A DNA stretch of 48,809 nucleotides, taken from positions 1-48,809 of the forward strand of contig NZ_VSMC01000024.1 in NCBI RefSeq assembly GCF_008728965.1. The letters are read 5' to 3'. Shown piece by piece: positions 25,968-35,429 of the stretch (the stretch's first letter is position 1; each line of letters begins with the position of its first letter). The notes below the pieces were generated by a model, which saw only the letters and a program-made list of their open reading frames with translations, searched no databases and was not told the origin of the DNA. Origin of the DNA: Heminiphilus faecis (GTDB lineage Bacteria > Bacteroidota > Bacteroidia > Bacteroidales > Muribaculaceae). The translations under genes were made by a program, and so were the position numbers.

Positions 25968-28900
25968 TTAGAATGATACGTTAAGACCGAAAGTGTAGAT
26001 GCGGGGCGAAGGATAACGACCGTAATCCACGCCGGTCATGAGGGCGTCGCCGTACATGGCACCCACTTCGGGGTCAAGACCTTTGTATTTGCTCCATGTG
26101 TGAACATTCTGGGCGCTGAAGTACACACGCACATTGTCGAGATAGAGTCGGCGTACTATATTGCGCGGTATGGTATAGCCGAGAGATATGTTCTGAAGCC
26201 GTATGTAGGACGCATCCTCCACCATAAGGTCGCTGAGGCGGTAGTTGCCGTTGGCGTCGCTGTTCTGCACTGCGGGCATGTCGGTGGATGCTGCGTTGGC
26301 GATGTAGATGTTGCGGTAGTCGGTGTCGGGAAGCGACGGGTCGATGACTGCAAACTTGGCAAAGTTGAGCGAAGAGCGTAGTATGTTGGAGTTCTGACGC
26401 GGATCTTCGATACGTATGCGGGTCATGTTGAGTGCCTTGTTGCCGTAGGAGCCCGAGAACATGATATTGAGGTCAAAACCTTTGTAGTTGAACGTGTTGC
26501 CGAAGCCCCAAGTGAATTTAGGCTCGGGATTGCCGATAAACGTGCGGTCTTTGTCATTGATGACTCCGTCTTTGTTGATGTCTTCGAAGATGTAGTCGCC
26601 GATCCATGTCTGATTGGGGTCGATGCCTTTGCCTTCGGGACGGGCTACTTCGCAGAGGTTGCCGTTGGCGTCATGATAGTAGAAATCTTCGGCTTTGTCG
26701 AAGCGTCCTATGACCTTGTATCCGTAGAACTGGCCGATAGGCTGGCCTACGACGGTCTTGGTGACTATATAAGGCGTTGAACCGATGCTGAAATCTTTTT
26801 CTACCGATGCCGATGCTGTGTCGAGTGACTTGACGCGGTTGCGGTTGAGCGAGAACACGAGGTTGGAGGTCCAAGTGAACTCACGGTTGGCTATGTTGGT
26901 GGTGTTAAGCGTAAGTTCTATACCTTTGTTTTCAATTGAACCTACGTTCATCCACGGGTTACTTGCGCCTCCGTAGCCTTCAGACCCGAGGAATGCCGGA
27001 AGCTGTACCTGCAGAAGCAGATTCTCGGTCTTTTTATAATACACGTCGGCTATGAACTCTATTCTGTTCTGGAGAAGGCCGAAGTCAAAGCCGATATTGT
27101 AGGATGACGTGGTTTCCCATGTGAGTTCGGGATTGGCGGTGTTGCCCGCGAGGACACCTACGCCCCACGGTGTTGTCTTGGACGACAACATGGACATATA
27201 GGCGTAATCGGCCACGTTCTGGTTACCGGTTTTACCCCAGCCGAGACGTAGTTTCAGTGAATTGATTTCGTCGATGCCTTTCATGAACTCTTCCTGTGAT
27301 ATGCGCCATGCCAGAGCCACTGCCGGGAACCAGCCCCATTTGTGGCCGTCGGCAAATTTTGACGAGCCGTCGCGGCGGATGGTGGCTGTCAGAAGATAAC
27401 GGTCGTCAAATGAGTAGAATGCGCGTCCGAAGAACGAGGCGATTGTATTGATGTTGCGTAAGCCGGTCGTGCTTGATTTGGATATGTCGCCAGCGCTCAG
27501 GTCGGGAGTGGTATTGGTGAGAAAGCCGGTGGCCTGACCCATTTGTGTCTCCCAATGGCTCTTTGACATTTCCTGACCTAACATGACGTTGATGTTATGT
27601 TTTTCTGCAAATGTGTTGTTGTAGGTGAGGATGTTGCGCCATGACCAGTACTTGGTATCGGTTTTGGTCCAGCGCGAAGTCCGGTGATCCTGAGTCTTTA
27701 TGCCGAACTGATAGTCTGGTTCGTAGAAATAGAACTTGTTGAAGTTGTAGTCGCCCGAGAGTTCGGTGCGCAGGGTCAGCCCTTTGTAAAGGGCGGCTTC
27801 AAGATATACGTTGAAGCGCAAGTTGACTTTCTTGTTGTTGTTGGTGATGAGCTCGGCAAGACCGAGAGGGTTTTCAGGCATCCATTGGTCTTCCGGACCG
27901 TCGTACGAGCCGTCGGGCGAGGTCACGGCTACCGTGGGCTGCTGAAGCAAAGCGCTCATGATGGTGTTGTTATCGGTGCCTACTGCTTGCTTAGACTCTG
28001 AAAATGAGAAATTTACTCCCCCCCTAAGCCACTCTTTTATCTGAGTGTCGACATTGGAGCGAAGCGAGTAGCGCTTGAAACTTGAACCTACCGCGATACC
28101 GTCCTGATCGAGGTAACCGCCGGAGAATGCCCATGTGGTACGCTCGTTTCCGCCTGATACCGATATGCTGTGGTTCATCATGAAGGCTTTGCGGAAAAGT
28201 TCGTCCTGCCAGTTGGTGCCTTTGCCGAGAAGGTCGGGGCGAACAAACGCACTGCTCGGAATCAGCAGGTTGCGCTCGATGGCGCGGTAGTTGTGATGTT
28301 CGGCATACTCCTGAAGGTTGAGCATGTCATACTGTTTGGGCATCTCCTGCCATCCGAGATAAGCGTCGTAGGTGACGGTGGCTTCGCCGGCTTTTCCACG
28401 CTTGGTTGTGATCATGATCACACCATTGCTCGCGCGCGAACCATATATAGCGGTCGCAGAGGCATCTTTCAGAATGTCCATCGATACAATGTCGGAGGGG
28501 TTGATCGACGAGAGCGGGTTGGACGACTCCGAGTCGGTGGCCGAGTCGATCACGACACCGTCGATCACGAAAATCGGCTGATTGGTGGCGTTAAGCGAGT
28601 TGATACCGCGTATACGGATTGAAGTCGAGGCTCCGGGTGTTCCGGAGTTGGCTTGTATCTGTACACCGGCGGCACGGCCCTGAAGCACTTGGTCGATACT
28701 TGTCGATATCGACTTCTTGACGGCGTCTTCTCCTACCGATACCACGGAGCCCGTGAGGTCGCTTCGTTTCATCTGGCCGTAACCTACCACGACCACTTCA
28801 TCAAGTACGGCCGCGTTTTCTTTCATGGTTACGTTGATGACGGTGCGTCCGTCTACGGCGATGTCCTGTGTGTTATAACCCACATAGGAGACTGTGATTG

Positions 28901-29120
28901 TACCTTTGGGAGCGATCGTAAGCGTGTACTTGCCGTCAATGTCGGTCGAAGTACCGTTGGACGTGCCTTTTTGCTGAACGGTGGCTCCGATCAGTGGCTC
29001 TCCCAATTCGTCGACTACTGTTCCCGAGACAGTGATGGTCTGGGAAAATGCCCATAGCGGTGACATAAGTCCTATTAATAATACCGCTATGAACCGCAGA
29101 TTAAAATCTGTGCATTTCAT
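25968..29120 (-). CDS. susC: SusC/RagA family TonB-linked outer-membrane transporter
   Basis: This 1050-residue protein starts with a signal peptide (to about residue 27, AFSQ), followed by a carboxypeptidase-regulatory-like domain (about 28-105; GTVVDELGEPLIGATV), the LDEVVVVGYG segment, the plug (about 115-235; VLQGRAAGVQI, SIRIRGINSL, DASATAIYGSRASNGV) and a 22-strand barrel ending in GLNVSF. It imports oligosaccharides made at the surface, powered by TonB. Its mRNA has a leader of about 160 bases. Only one SusC/SusD pair is present, where many Bacteroides xylan loci have two. Confidence 0.97.
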   Translation of the reverse strand: MKCTDFNLRFIAVLLIGLMSPLWAFSQTITVSGTVVDELGEPLIGATVQQKGTSNGTSTDIDGKYTLTIAPKGTITVSYVGYNTQDIAVDGRTVINVTMKENAAVLDEVVVVGYGQMKRSDLTGSVVSVGEDAVKKSISTSIDQVLQGRAAGVQIQANSGTPGASTSIRIRGINSLNATNQPIFVIDGVVIDSATDSESSNPLSSINPSDIVSMDILKDASATAIYGSRASNGVIMITTKRGKAGEATVTYDAYLGWQEMPKQYDMLNLQEYAEHHNYRAIERNLLIPSSAFVRPDLLGKGTNWQDELFRKAFMMNHSISVSGGNERTTWAFSGGYLDQDGIAVGSSFKRYSLRSNVDTQIKEWLRGGVNFSFSESKQAVGTDNNTIMSALLQQPTVAVTSPDGSYDGPEDQWMPENPLGLAELITNNNKKVNLRFNVYLEAALYKGLTLRTELSGDYNFNKFYFYEPDYQFGIKTQDHRTSRWTKTDTKYWSWRNILTYNNTFAEKHNINVMLGQEMSKSHWETQMGQATGFLTNTTPDLSAGDISKSSTTGLRNINTIASFFGRAFYSFDDRYLLTATIRRDGSSKFADGHKWGWFPAVALAWRISQEEFMKGIDEINSLKLRLGWGKTGNQNVADYAYMSMLSSKTTPWGVGVLAGNTANPELTWETTSSYNIGFDFGLLQNRIEFIADVYYKKTENLLLQVQLPAFLGSEGYGGASNPWMNVGSIENKGIELTLNTTNIANREFTWTSNLVFSLNRNRVKSLDTASASVEKDFSIGSTPYIVTKTVVGQPIGQFYGYKVIGRFDKAEDFYYHDANGNLCEVARPEGKGIDPNQTWIGDYIFEDINKDGVINDKDRTFIGNPEPKFTWGFGNTFNYKGFDLNIMFSGSYGNKALNMTRIRIEDPRQNSNILRSSLNFAKFAVIDPSLPDTDYRNIYIANAASTDMPAVQNSDANGNYRLSDLMVEDASYIRLQNISLGYTIPRNIVRRLYLDNVRVYFSAQNVHTWSKYKGLDPEVGAMYGDALMTGVDYGRYPSPRIYTFGLNVSF

Positions 29121-29285
29121 GAAAATAATGTTATTGGTTTTGGGATTAATTGTAAGTTCTTGATTGGTTTAAATTCTCGGTTGCCCGCATGAGTCATACG
29201 GGACTTAAACTTGTTGTTGTTTTATTGCATAAGCATGGGCAATTGGTTTAGGTTTGTGTATTGTTGTTAACGATTGATTACTGTG

Positions 29286-29351
29286 CAAATTTAAGGGTTC
29301 TTAAGATATTAGCTTGTGTTACGCGTAACAAAATTATTGGTTTTTGTAATA
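29286..29351 (-). promoter_or_regulatory. susC promoter with candidate operator
   Basis: On the minus strand a perfect -7 box TAAATTTG (29293-29286) lacks a good -33 element. Upstream are TATTAC (29351-29346) and TGTTAC (29330-29325), a direct repeat with a 21-bp period. The proximal copy begins 37 bp before the -7 box and is the left half of a 14-bp palindrome. An AraC-type dimer could bind here and recruit RNA polymerase. Confidence 0.6.
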
Positions 29352-29420
29352 CAATCTTAGTGTATGTACCATATATTATCACGATTGTAACAAATATGCT
29401 GTAAAACATAAAAGGACACT

Positions 29421-29450
29421 TTTCTTGGTGTATCAATTTGCTTATTTTTG
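29421..29450 (+). promoter_or_regulatory. Promoter of the hybrid sensor gene
   Basis: A -7 box TATTTTTG lies at 29443-29450. The -33 region (TTTT near 29420-29423) is weak. The transcript start is expected near 29454-29457, about 20 bases before the ATG at 29478. Confidence 0.55.
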
Positions 29451-29477
29451 CGTAAAATATGTAATACGACATATATC

Positions 29478-32400
29478 ATGAAATTTAAACACGTTCTTAT
29501 TGCAGTCTGCTTGACTTTTACCGCTGTTGTTTCGCCTGCACAACGTACAAAGCTGTATACTTCCAACGGTTTTTTGTCGAGTTGTCTTATCAACGATGTA
29601 TATCAGGACTGTAAAGGATATATATGGATAGCTACGGAGTATGGCCTGAACCGTTTCGACGGTACCCGTTTTACCACATTCAAGCACCTGCCCGGCAATG
29701 CTCTGTCGCTTCGTGACAATTATGTCCGTTCTATTCAGGAGGACACGCAAGGACGGTTGCTTGTAGGATGTATCACAGGGTTGATGGAGTTTGACCGTGC
29801 TACTGAAGAGTTCCATGATATACCGCTTATATATGATGACAGGCCTGTGCTGGCTCATGTGTCGGTCATTGCCCGGCTGTCAAATGGAGAGATATGGATA
29901 GGTACGGCCGGTTACGGAGTATTTCTTTATGACCCGTCGTCCGACACTGCCCGTAGCATGCATCATCTTTCACGTGCGGCGGGTAGTCTTCTTATAAGTG
30001 ACATATATGAAGATGTCACTCATGCCATATGGATAGCTACCGAGGACAATGGTGTGTGCCGTTACTATCCTGCCGGCGACCGTTCGCGGTCCTATAATCT
30101 TGAATGCTCTACGGTAGGCAATAAGGTGTCGGCCGTGATGGGGTCGTCTGACGGCGACGTATATGTCAGTTCGCTTGATGCGGGAGTTAGCCGGTTATGT
30201 TACGGAGCCGAAAATTTCAAGCCGGTTGCATATGCCGGCGGTGTACTTTCCGTAAAGACCCTTGCGGCTTATGGCGGCGCTCTTTATGCCGGTACCGAAG
30301 GTCACGGAGCCAAACTTGTGGCAGGTGATGTGCTGCTTGATGTATCCTCGAGTTCGCCGCTTGTCGAGTTTAACCGGTCCAAAGTGCACCGCATGCTTGA
30401 AGACCGCGACGGCAATCTTTGGATAGGCATGTTTCAGAAGGGTATTGCTCTGGTGCCTAAACTGCGGCATACGTTCGGCTATTACGGTAGGGCCGTACAT
30501 GAAAATCCCATAGGTGACGGCTGTGTCATGGCTGTGTATGTCGACAGCGCTCATAATCTGTGGGTAAGCTGTGACAACGACGGAGTGTATTGCCTTGATC
30601 AGGGAGGTCGGCGGATTGCATATTATCCAACACCAACTACGGTCATGTGTATTCTTGAGGATTCCCGGTCACGGATGTGGATCGGATCGTTTAATTCCGG
30701 CCTTTATAGGGTTGGCCCCAATGGCTCTCTTGATGAAGTGAGCCGATTTGCCGAAAAGAAGATATGCAGCATTGTAGAGGCCGGTGAAGGGGAACTTTAT
30801 CTCGGCACATTCGGCAGCGGACTTATCCGTTATGATCCTGATGACGATACTTCGAGTGAATTGTCATTCAAAGTCATGAAAAAGGAGGAGACTTCAATCG
30901 GAAACGACTGGATAAACTGTATGCTGTATATGCCCTCGGGGCATTTGTGGATAGCCCATTATCAGGGCCTCAGTTGTTATGACACACGGTCGGGGCGTTA
31001 TATGAGGTTTGGCGACAGTGAGAATCTTGTTGACGGAGTCATAGCTTATTCGTTGATGGAGGACCATAAGGGCAATATATGGTGTGGCACTTCCGGCGGC
31101 ATATATGTCTACGATGTCCTCTCGGATGAAGTGGTACACTACTCTTCAGAAGACGGTCTGCCCAACGACGTGGTATGCGGCTTGTGTGAGGATGACAGTC
31201 ATAATGTGTGGGCCAGCACTTACCATGGCATATCAAAGTTCATAGTCGGTGAACGGCGTTTTGTGAATTTTGACGCCGGCGACGGTCTGCAGGGCAACGA
31301 GTTTACGCATGGAGCTTACTGCAATGACGGGAAAGGAATAGTATATTTCGGAGGCACCGATGGCGTGACTTCCTTTCATCCGCTTGACATAAATGACAGT
31401 CAACGTGTTTATACTCCGGTTATAACCGGTTTTGACATTTTTTCAACTCCTGTCACCACATCTACTTTATCGGGAGGGCGCAAGGTTATAGACGCAGGGT
31501 TGTCTGAGGCCCGAAATGTGACACTGGCTCACTATGACAATACATTCAGCATAGCTTTTTCCACCTTTTCTTACGACAATCCCGACAAGCTTGTATATGA
31601 ATATCGTGTCAGGGAACTTGGTAAAGGCTGGCTGACTACGTCGCCGGGGCAGAGCCGGGTCACGTTCAATAATATGGCACCCGGCAACTATCGCTTTCAG
31701 GTGCGTGTGGCCGGCAATACGTCGCCTGATACATTGCGCGAGCTTAATATTAATGTGTTGCCGCCGTGGTACCGGTCATGGTGGGCTATATTGATATATG
31801 TGTGCGTGCTGGTGTTTGTCATAGTATGTGTACTGCATTTTTTACGGGATAAGGCCGCCGAGCATCGCCGGCAGCTTGAACGCCGGCAGTCCGAGCAGTT
31901 GCTTGAGGCCAAGTTGCAGTTCTTTACCAATATATCGCATGAGATACGTACGCCCATGACGCTTATTATAAGTCCGTTGGAGAAGCTGATAGCAAATTGT
32001 ACCGATGGCGGTCTGCGTGAAACGTATATGATGATATTTCGCAATGCCCAGCGCATACTACGTCTTGTCAACCAACTTATGGACATGCGCAAAATTGAAA
32101 AAGGGCAGATGCGGCTACACTTCTCCGAGACCGACTTGGTGCCTTATGTAGAGGAGGCCATGCGCTCGTTTGAGTATATGGCTTATGAAAATGATGTGAC
32201 GTTTACCTTTCATCACTCTGCGCCGAGCCTGCCGGCATGGATTGATGTGAACAATTTTGACAAGATACTGATCAATATACTGTCCAACGCATTCAAGTAT
32301 ACACCACGGGGAGGTCACATCGATATAACGCTTACAGAAGTAGAGGATTCGGGAGCTTTGCCGCCGCTTGACCGTTATGTGGAAATCGCGGTGTCGGATA

Positions 32401-33482
32401 GCGGCATAGGCATAGATCCCGATAAGATAGAGCATATATTTGATAGGTTCTACCGTATAGAAAACGAGATTACCGGAGCTGTGGCCGGGGCCGGTATAGG
32501 CCTGCATCTGTGTCGTACGCTGGTCACTCTCCATCATGGCACCATATCGGCGCGCAATCATGTCGGCGCCACAGGATGTGAATTTATTATACGGCTTCCG
32601 GCAGGTGCCGATCATCTTACTGCGGAGGAGCTTCAGGCTGCTACGGCACGTATGGCTCCCGGATATGAGGTGCCTGTGACCCCGCTTTCCGATAAAAATG
32701 GGTCGAAAACACGGTCCGATATAACTGTGGCTATCGTGGAAGATGATGTGGACGTCAGGGAATATCTGCGACACGAATTGTCGGAAAAATATAATGTGGT
32801 CACGTTTTCCAACGGTAATGAGGCTCTTGAAAATATTATCGCCGATGCCCCCGACATTGTCATAAGTGACGTGATGATGCCCGGTCTTGACGGCTTGTCA
32901 CTCTGTCGTAAAATGAAGCAGAACCCCAACATCAACCACATACCGGTCATACTTCTATCGGCAAAGGTAGAAAATGAAGACCGTATGACCGGACTTCAGG
33001 CCGGTGCCGATTCATATATGTCAAAGCCGGTAAGCATGGAGGTGCTTATGAGCACGATATCGGGTATGATCGCCAACCGTAAGCTATTGCGCGCCAAGTT
33101 CAGCGGAGCGCAGGATCAGGAAGATTCGGTAAGGAAAATAACTATGAAGTCGCAGGACGAGGTGCTTCTCAACCGTATTATGGCTGTGATAAATGACAAC
33201 TTGTCATCGCCGGACCTTAGTGTGGAGCGGCTTGCCGAGGAAGTGGGACTCAGCCGAGTGCATCTGCACCGTAAACTGAAGGAACTTACCAATATGCCGG
33301 CTCGCGATTTTATTAAGAATCTGCGGCTTAAGCAGGCGGCGCGTCTGCTTAGGGAACAGAAACTGAGTGTTGCCGAAGTTGCTTATGCAACGGGCTTTTC
33401 CAATCCGTCACATTTTACGGTCGCGTTCAAAGAGATGTTCGGCATGCCGCCGACACGCTATGCCGGCTTACGAAAGTCATGA
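29478..33482 (+). CDS. Hybrid two-component system sensor/regulator (HTCS) of the xylan locus
   Basis: This 1334-residue protein joins sensor and response regulator in one chain. After the signal sequence come Reg_prop beta-propeller repeats (about residues 30-670; many G-x-I-W-I/V-G/A units), a YYY-type beta-sandwich (about 680-765), one transmembrane helix (about 769-791), a histidine kinase with His821 in NISHEIRTP, the ATPase N- and G-boxes (NAFKYTP, GAGIGLHL), a receiver with Asp1131 in SDVMMPG, and an AraC DNA-binding domain (about 1235-1330). Such proteins sense a specific oligosaccharide in the periplasm and activate the adjacent PUL. All key residues are intact. ATG at 29478 is chosen. 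Confidence 0.96.
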   Translation: MKFKHVLIAVCLTFTAVVSPAQRTKLYTSNGFLSSCLINDVYQDCKGYIWIATEYGLNRFDGTRFTTFKHLPGNALSLRDNYVRSIQEDTQGRLLVGCITGLMEFDRATEEFHDIPLIYDDRPVLAHVSVIARLSNGEIWIGTAGYGVFLYDPSSDTARSMHHLSRAAGSLLISDIYEDVTHAIWIATEDNGVCRYYPAGDRSRSYNLECSTVGNKVSAVMGSSDGDVYVSSLDAGVSRLCYGAENFKPVAYAGGVLSVKTLAAYGGALYAGTEGHGAKLVAGDVLLDVSSSSPLVEFNRSKVHRMLEDRDGNLWIGMFQKGIALVPKLRHTFGYYGRAVHENPIGDGCVMAVYVDSAHNLWVSCDNDGVYCLDQGGRRIAYYPTPTTVMCILEDSRSRMWIGSFNSGLYRVGPNGSLDEVSRFAEKKICSIVEAGEGELYLGTFGSGLIRYDPDDDTSSELSFKVMKKEETSIGNDWINCMLYMPSGHLWIAHYQGLSCYDTRSGRYMRFGDSENLVDGVIAYSLMEDHKGNIWCGTSGGIYVYDVLSDEVVHYSSEDGLPNDVVCGLCEDDSHNVWASTYHGISKFIVGERRFVNFDAGDGLQGNEFTHGAYCNDGKGIVYFGGTDGVTSFHPLDINDSQRVYTPVITGFDIFSTPVTTSTLSGGRKVIDAGLSEARNVTLAHYDNTFSIAFSTFSYDNPDKLVYEYRVRELGKGWLTTSPGQSRVTFNNMAPGNYRFQVRVAGNTSPDTLRELNINVLPPWYRSWWAILIYVCVLVFVIVCVLHFLRDKAAEHRRQLERRQSEQLLEAKLQFFTNISHEIRTPMTLIISPLEKLIANCTDGGLRETYMMIFRNAQRILRLVNQLMDMRKIEKGQMRLHFSETDLVPYVEEAMRSFEYMAYENDVTFTFHHSAPSLPAWIDVNNFDKILINILSNAFKYTPRGGHIDITLTEVEDSGALPPLDRYVEIAVSDSGIGIDPDKIEHIFDRFYRIENEITGAVAGAGIGLHLCRTLVTLHHGTISARNHVGATGCEFIIRLPAGADHLTAEELQAATARMAPGYEVPVTPLSDKNGSKTRSDITVAIVEDDVDVREYLRHELSEKYNVVTFSNGNEALENIIADAPDIVISDVMMPGLDGLSLCRKMKQNPNINHIPVILLSAKVENEDRMTGLQAGADSYMSKPVSMEVLMSTISGMIANRKLLRAKFSGAQDQEDSVRKITMKSQDEVLLNRIMAVINDNLSSPDLSVERLAEEVGLSRVHLHRKLKELTNMPARDFIKNLRLKQAARLLREQKLSVAEVAYATGFSNPSHFTVAFKEMFGMPPTRYAGLRKS

Positions 33483-33530
33483 TGTGACGTCACTTTATGA
33501 ACGCGGATCGGGAAACCTCTGACAATTATT

Positions 33531-33562
33531 TTTTGTTTTATGAAAATAAAAGCCTATTTTTG
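33531..33562 (+). promoter_or_regulatory. Promoter of the DUF4492-cydAB operon
   Basis: TTTTG (33531-33535) is followed after 19 bases by the -7 box TATTTTTG (33555-33562). The transcript start near 33566-33569 gives a leader of only about 8-11 bases. Confidence 0.7.
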
Positions 33563-33576
33563 TTAAAAACAATTAG

Positions 33577-33846
33577 ATGGACCACAACCAAACTTCCCGA
33601 CGCGGCAATCTGCTGATGCGTGTTATCCGTTTCTATCGCGACGGCTTCCGGTCTATGACCGTCGGTCGCTATCTGTGGGCCATGATTATAATAAAGCTAT
33701 TTATACTTTTTTTTATATTCAAGCTCTTTTTCTTCCCCGATCTGTTACGGCGTGATTATGATAACGATGTCGACAGAGCGCGGGCGGTGCGACACTCGAT
33801 GACTGATTACAACCGAAATCAAGAAAATACAATACTAACACCTTAA
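33577..33846 (+). CDS. DUF4492 family small membrane protein
   Basis: This 89-residue protein has one hydrophobic helix (about residues 34-54) between a basic N-terminus (RFYRDGFRSMTVGR) and a charged C-terminus. DUF4492 proteins are found directly before cydA in Bacteroidetes, as here (six bases to the cydA ATG). A role as a small accessory subunit or assembly factor of the bd oxidase is an inference from this constant neighbourhood. Confidence 0.9.
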   Translation: MDHNQTSRRGNLLMRVIRFYRDGFRSMTVGRYLWAMIIIKLFILFFIFKLFFFPDLLRRDYDNDVDRARAVRHSMTDYNRNQENTILTP

Positions 33847-33852
33847 TTAATT

Positions 33853-35424
33853 ATGGATGACTTAATTACCGTAGTCGACTGGTCGAGATGGCAGTTTGCG
33901 CTGACGGCCATGTATCATTGGCTCTTTGTTCCGCTCACCATAGGATTGGCCCTTATTGTGGCTATCATGGAGAGTGTGTATGTAAAAAACAAGTCGGTCA
34001 AGTGGCTTGCCATGACCAAGTTCTGGATGCTGCTGTTCGGTATTAATTTTGCCATAGGTGTGGCCACGGGCATTATACTCGAATTTGAATTCGGCACCAA
34101 TTGGTCAAACTATAGCTGGTTCGTCGGCGATATATTCGGCGCTCCGCTTGCCATAGAAGGTATCGTGGCTTTCTTCATGGAGTCTACTTTCATAGCCGTG
34201 ATGTTTTTCGGATGGAAAAAAGTCAGTCCGAAGTTTCATCTTGCGGCCACATGGCTTACCGCAGCCGGTACAGCACTGTCGGCTTTGTGGATTCTTGTAG
34301 CCAACTCTTGGATGCAGCAACCCGTAGGCATGGAGTTTGACCCCGCACAGATGCGAAATGTCATGGACGACTTCTGGGCATTGGTTTTTTCTGAAACAGC
34401 CATAGCCAAGTTTAATCACACAGTGGCGAGCACTTGGGTTGTGGCCGGAGTGTTTGTTATCGGTGTAAGCTGCTGGTTTCTGCTCAAACGGCGCAATGTG
34501 GATATGGCCATGTCTTCAATCAAGGTCGCCGGTTGGGTAGGCGGAGCCGGCATACTTATAACTCTTGCCACAGGCGACATCTCGGCTGTAAGTGTAGCCA
34601 AACACCAGCCAATGAAGCTCGCTGCCATGGAGGGCCTTTACGATGGTAAGTGCGGTCAGGAACTTGTCGCTTTCGGTATACTTAATCCCGACAAGACAAT
34701 TGACAATGATGTCGACCCTTATCTGTTTCATGTCAGCATACCTTACGGATTGTCGTTTCTTGCAACTCATGATCCGCACGCTTTTGTTCCCGGCATCAAT
34801 GATCTGATTTCCGGAATAAGGCTTACAGAAAACGGCGATACCGTGGATGCGGTCAGCTATGCCGACCGCATAAAAGCCGGACGTGAGGCCCATGAAGCGC
34901 TCCGCACCTATGATGCGGCTATGGCGGCCGGCGATAAGAGTGCCATGGACGTTGCCGCCGGCGACATCAAAGCGAATTACAAGTATTTCGGCTACGGGTA
35001 TCTTGACAGTCCGGAAGAGGCAGTGCCGCCCGTGGCGCTTACATTCTACGCATTCAGGGTCATGGTTATGGCCGGCGGTTATCTGCTCCTGTTCTTCGCC
35101 ATAGCTCTTTTTGCCGTTTATTACCGTCCCAAGTGGTTGCAAAACCGGGTGGTCAACTGGATAGGCATACTGTCGATTGCCGTTGTCTGGGTGTGCTCTC
35201 AGAGCGGCTGGATTACCGCTGAAGTCGGTCGTCAGCCGTGGGTCATACAAGATATCATGCCTACCAAGGCTGCTATAAGCGCCATCTCCTCGTCATCGGT
35301 AATCGTGACATTCTTCATGTTCGCCGCTGTATTTACCATACTTCTTGTCGCGGAGATCAGCATTATGGTCACGCAGATCAACAAACATTCCAAGGAAGAT
35401 ATTACTACAATCTCAAATGAATAA
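33853..35424 (+). CDS. cydA: Cytochrome bd quinol oxidase subunit I
   Basis: This 523-residue inner-membrane protein carries the three haems and oxidises quinol while reducing O2 to water. His22 in MYHWLFVPLT corresponds to the conserved haem ligand near the N-terminus. The GREAHEALRTY region belongs to the periplasmic loop, and the C-terminal helices follow. In anaerobic Bacteroidales this enzyme allows nanomolar oxygen use and oxygen scavenging. It is third-base close to cydB (five bases between stop and ATG) and downstream of DUF4492. Confidence 0.96.
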   Translation: MDDLITVVDWSRWQFALTAMYHWLFVPLTIGLALIVAIMESVYVKNKSVKWLAMTKFWMLLFGINFAIGVATGIILEFEFGTNWSNYSWFVGDIFGAPLAIEGIVAFFMESTFIAVMFFGWKKVSPKFHLAATWLTAAGTALSALWILVANSWMQQPVGMEFDPAQMRNVMDDFWALVFSETAIAKFNHTVASTWVVAGVFVIGVSCWFLLKRRNVDMAMSSIKVAGWVGGAGILITLATGDISAVSVAKHQPMKLAAMEGLYDGKCGQELVAFGILNPDKTIDNDVDPYLFHVSIPYGLSFLATHDPHAFVPGINDLISGIRLTENGDTVDAVSYADRIKAGREAHEALRTYDAAMAAGDKSAMDVAAGDIKANYKYFGYGYLDSPEEAVPPVALTFYAFRVMVMAGGYLLLFFAIALFAVYYRPKWLQNRVVNWIGILSIAVVWVCSQSGWITAEVGRQPWVIQDIMPTKAAISAISSSSVIVTFFMFAAVFTILLVAEISIMVTQINKHSKEDITTISNE

Positions 35425-35429
35425 CTATC

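Larger units (their letters stand above)
29121..29477. promoter_or_regulatory. Divergent control region between susC and the hybrid sensor gene
   Basis: This 357-base gene-free region holds the susC promoter and its leader, the sensor gene promoter, a 14-bp perfect palindrome TGTTACGCGTAACA (29317-29330), four copies of ATTGGTTT on the plus strand (29133-29140, 29163-29170, 29242-29249, 29336-29343), and a leader hairpin at 29184-29202 (arms CCCGUAU/AUGCGGG with one G-U pair). Confidence 0.8.

Noticed and set aside
32115-32774. 219-codon frame on the minus strand
   Set aside because: It lies opposite the histidine kinase domain of the hybrid sensor, which is intact.
34516-35250. 244-codon frame on the minus strand
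   Set aside because: It lies opposite cydA and shows no family motif or plausible promoter.
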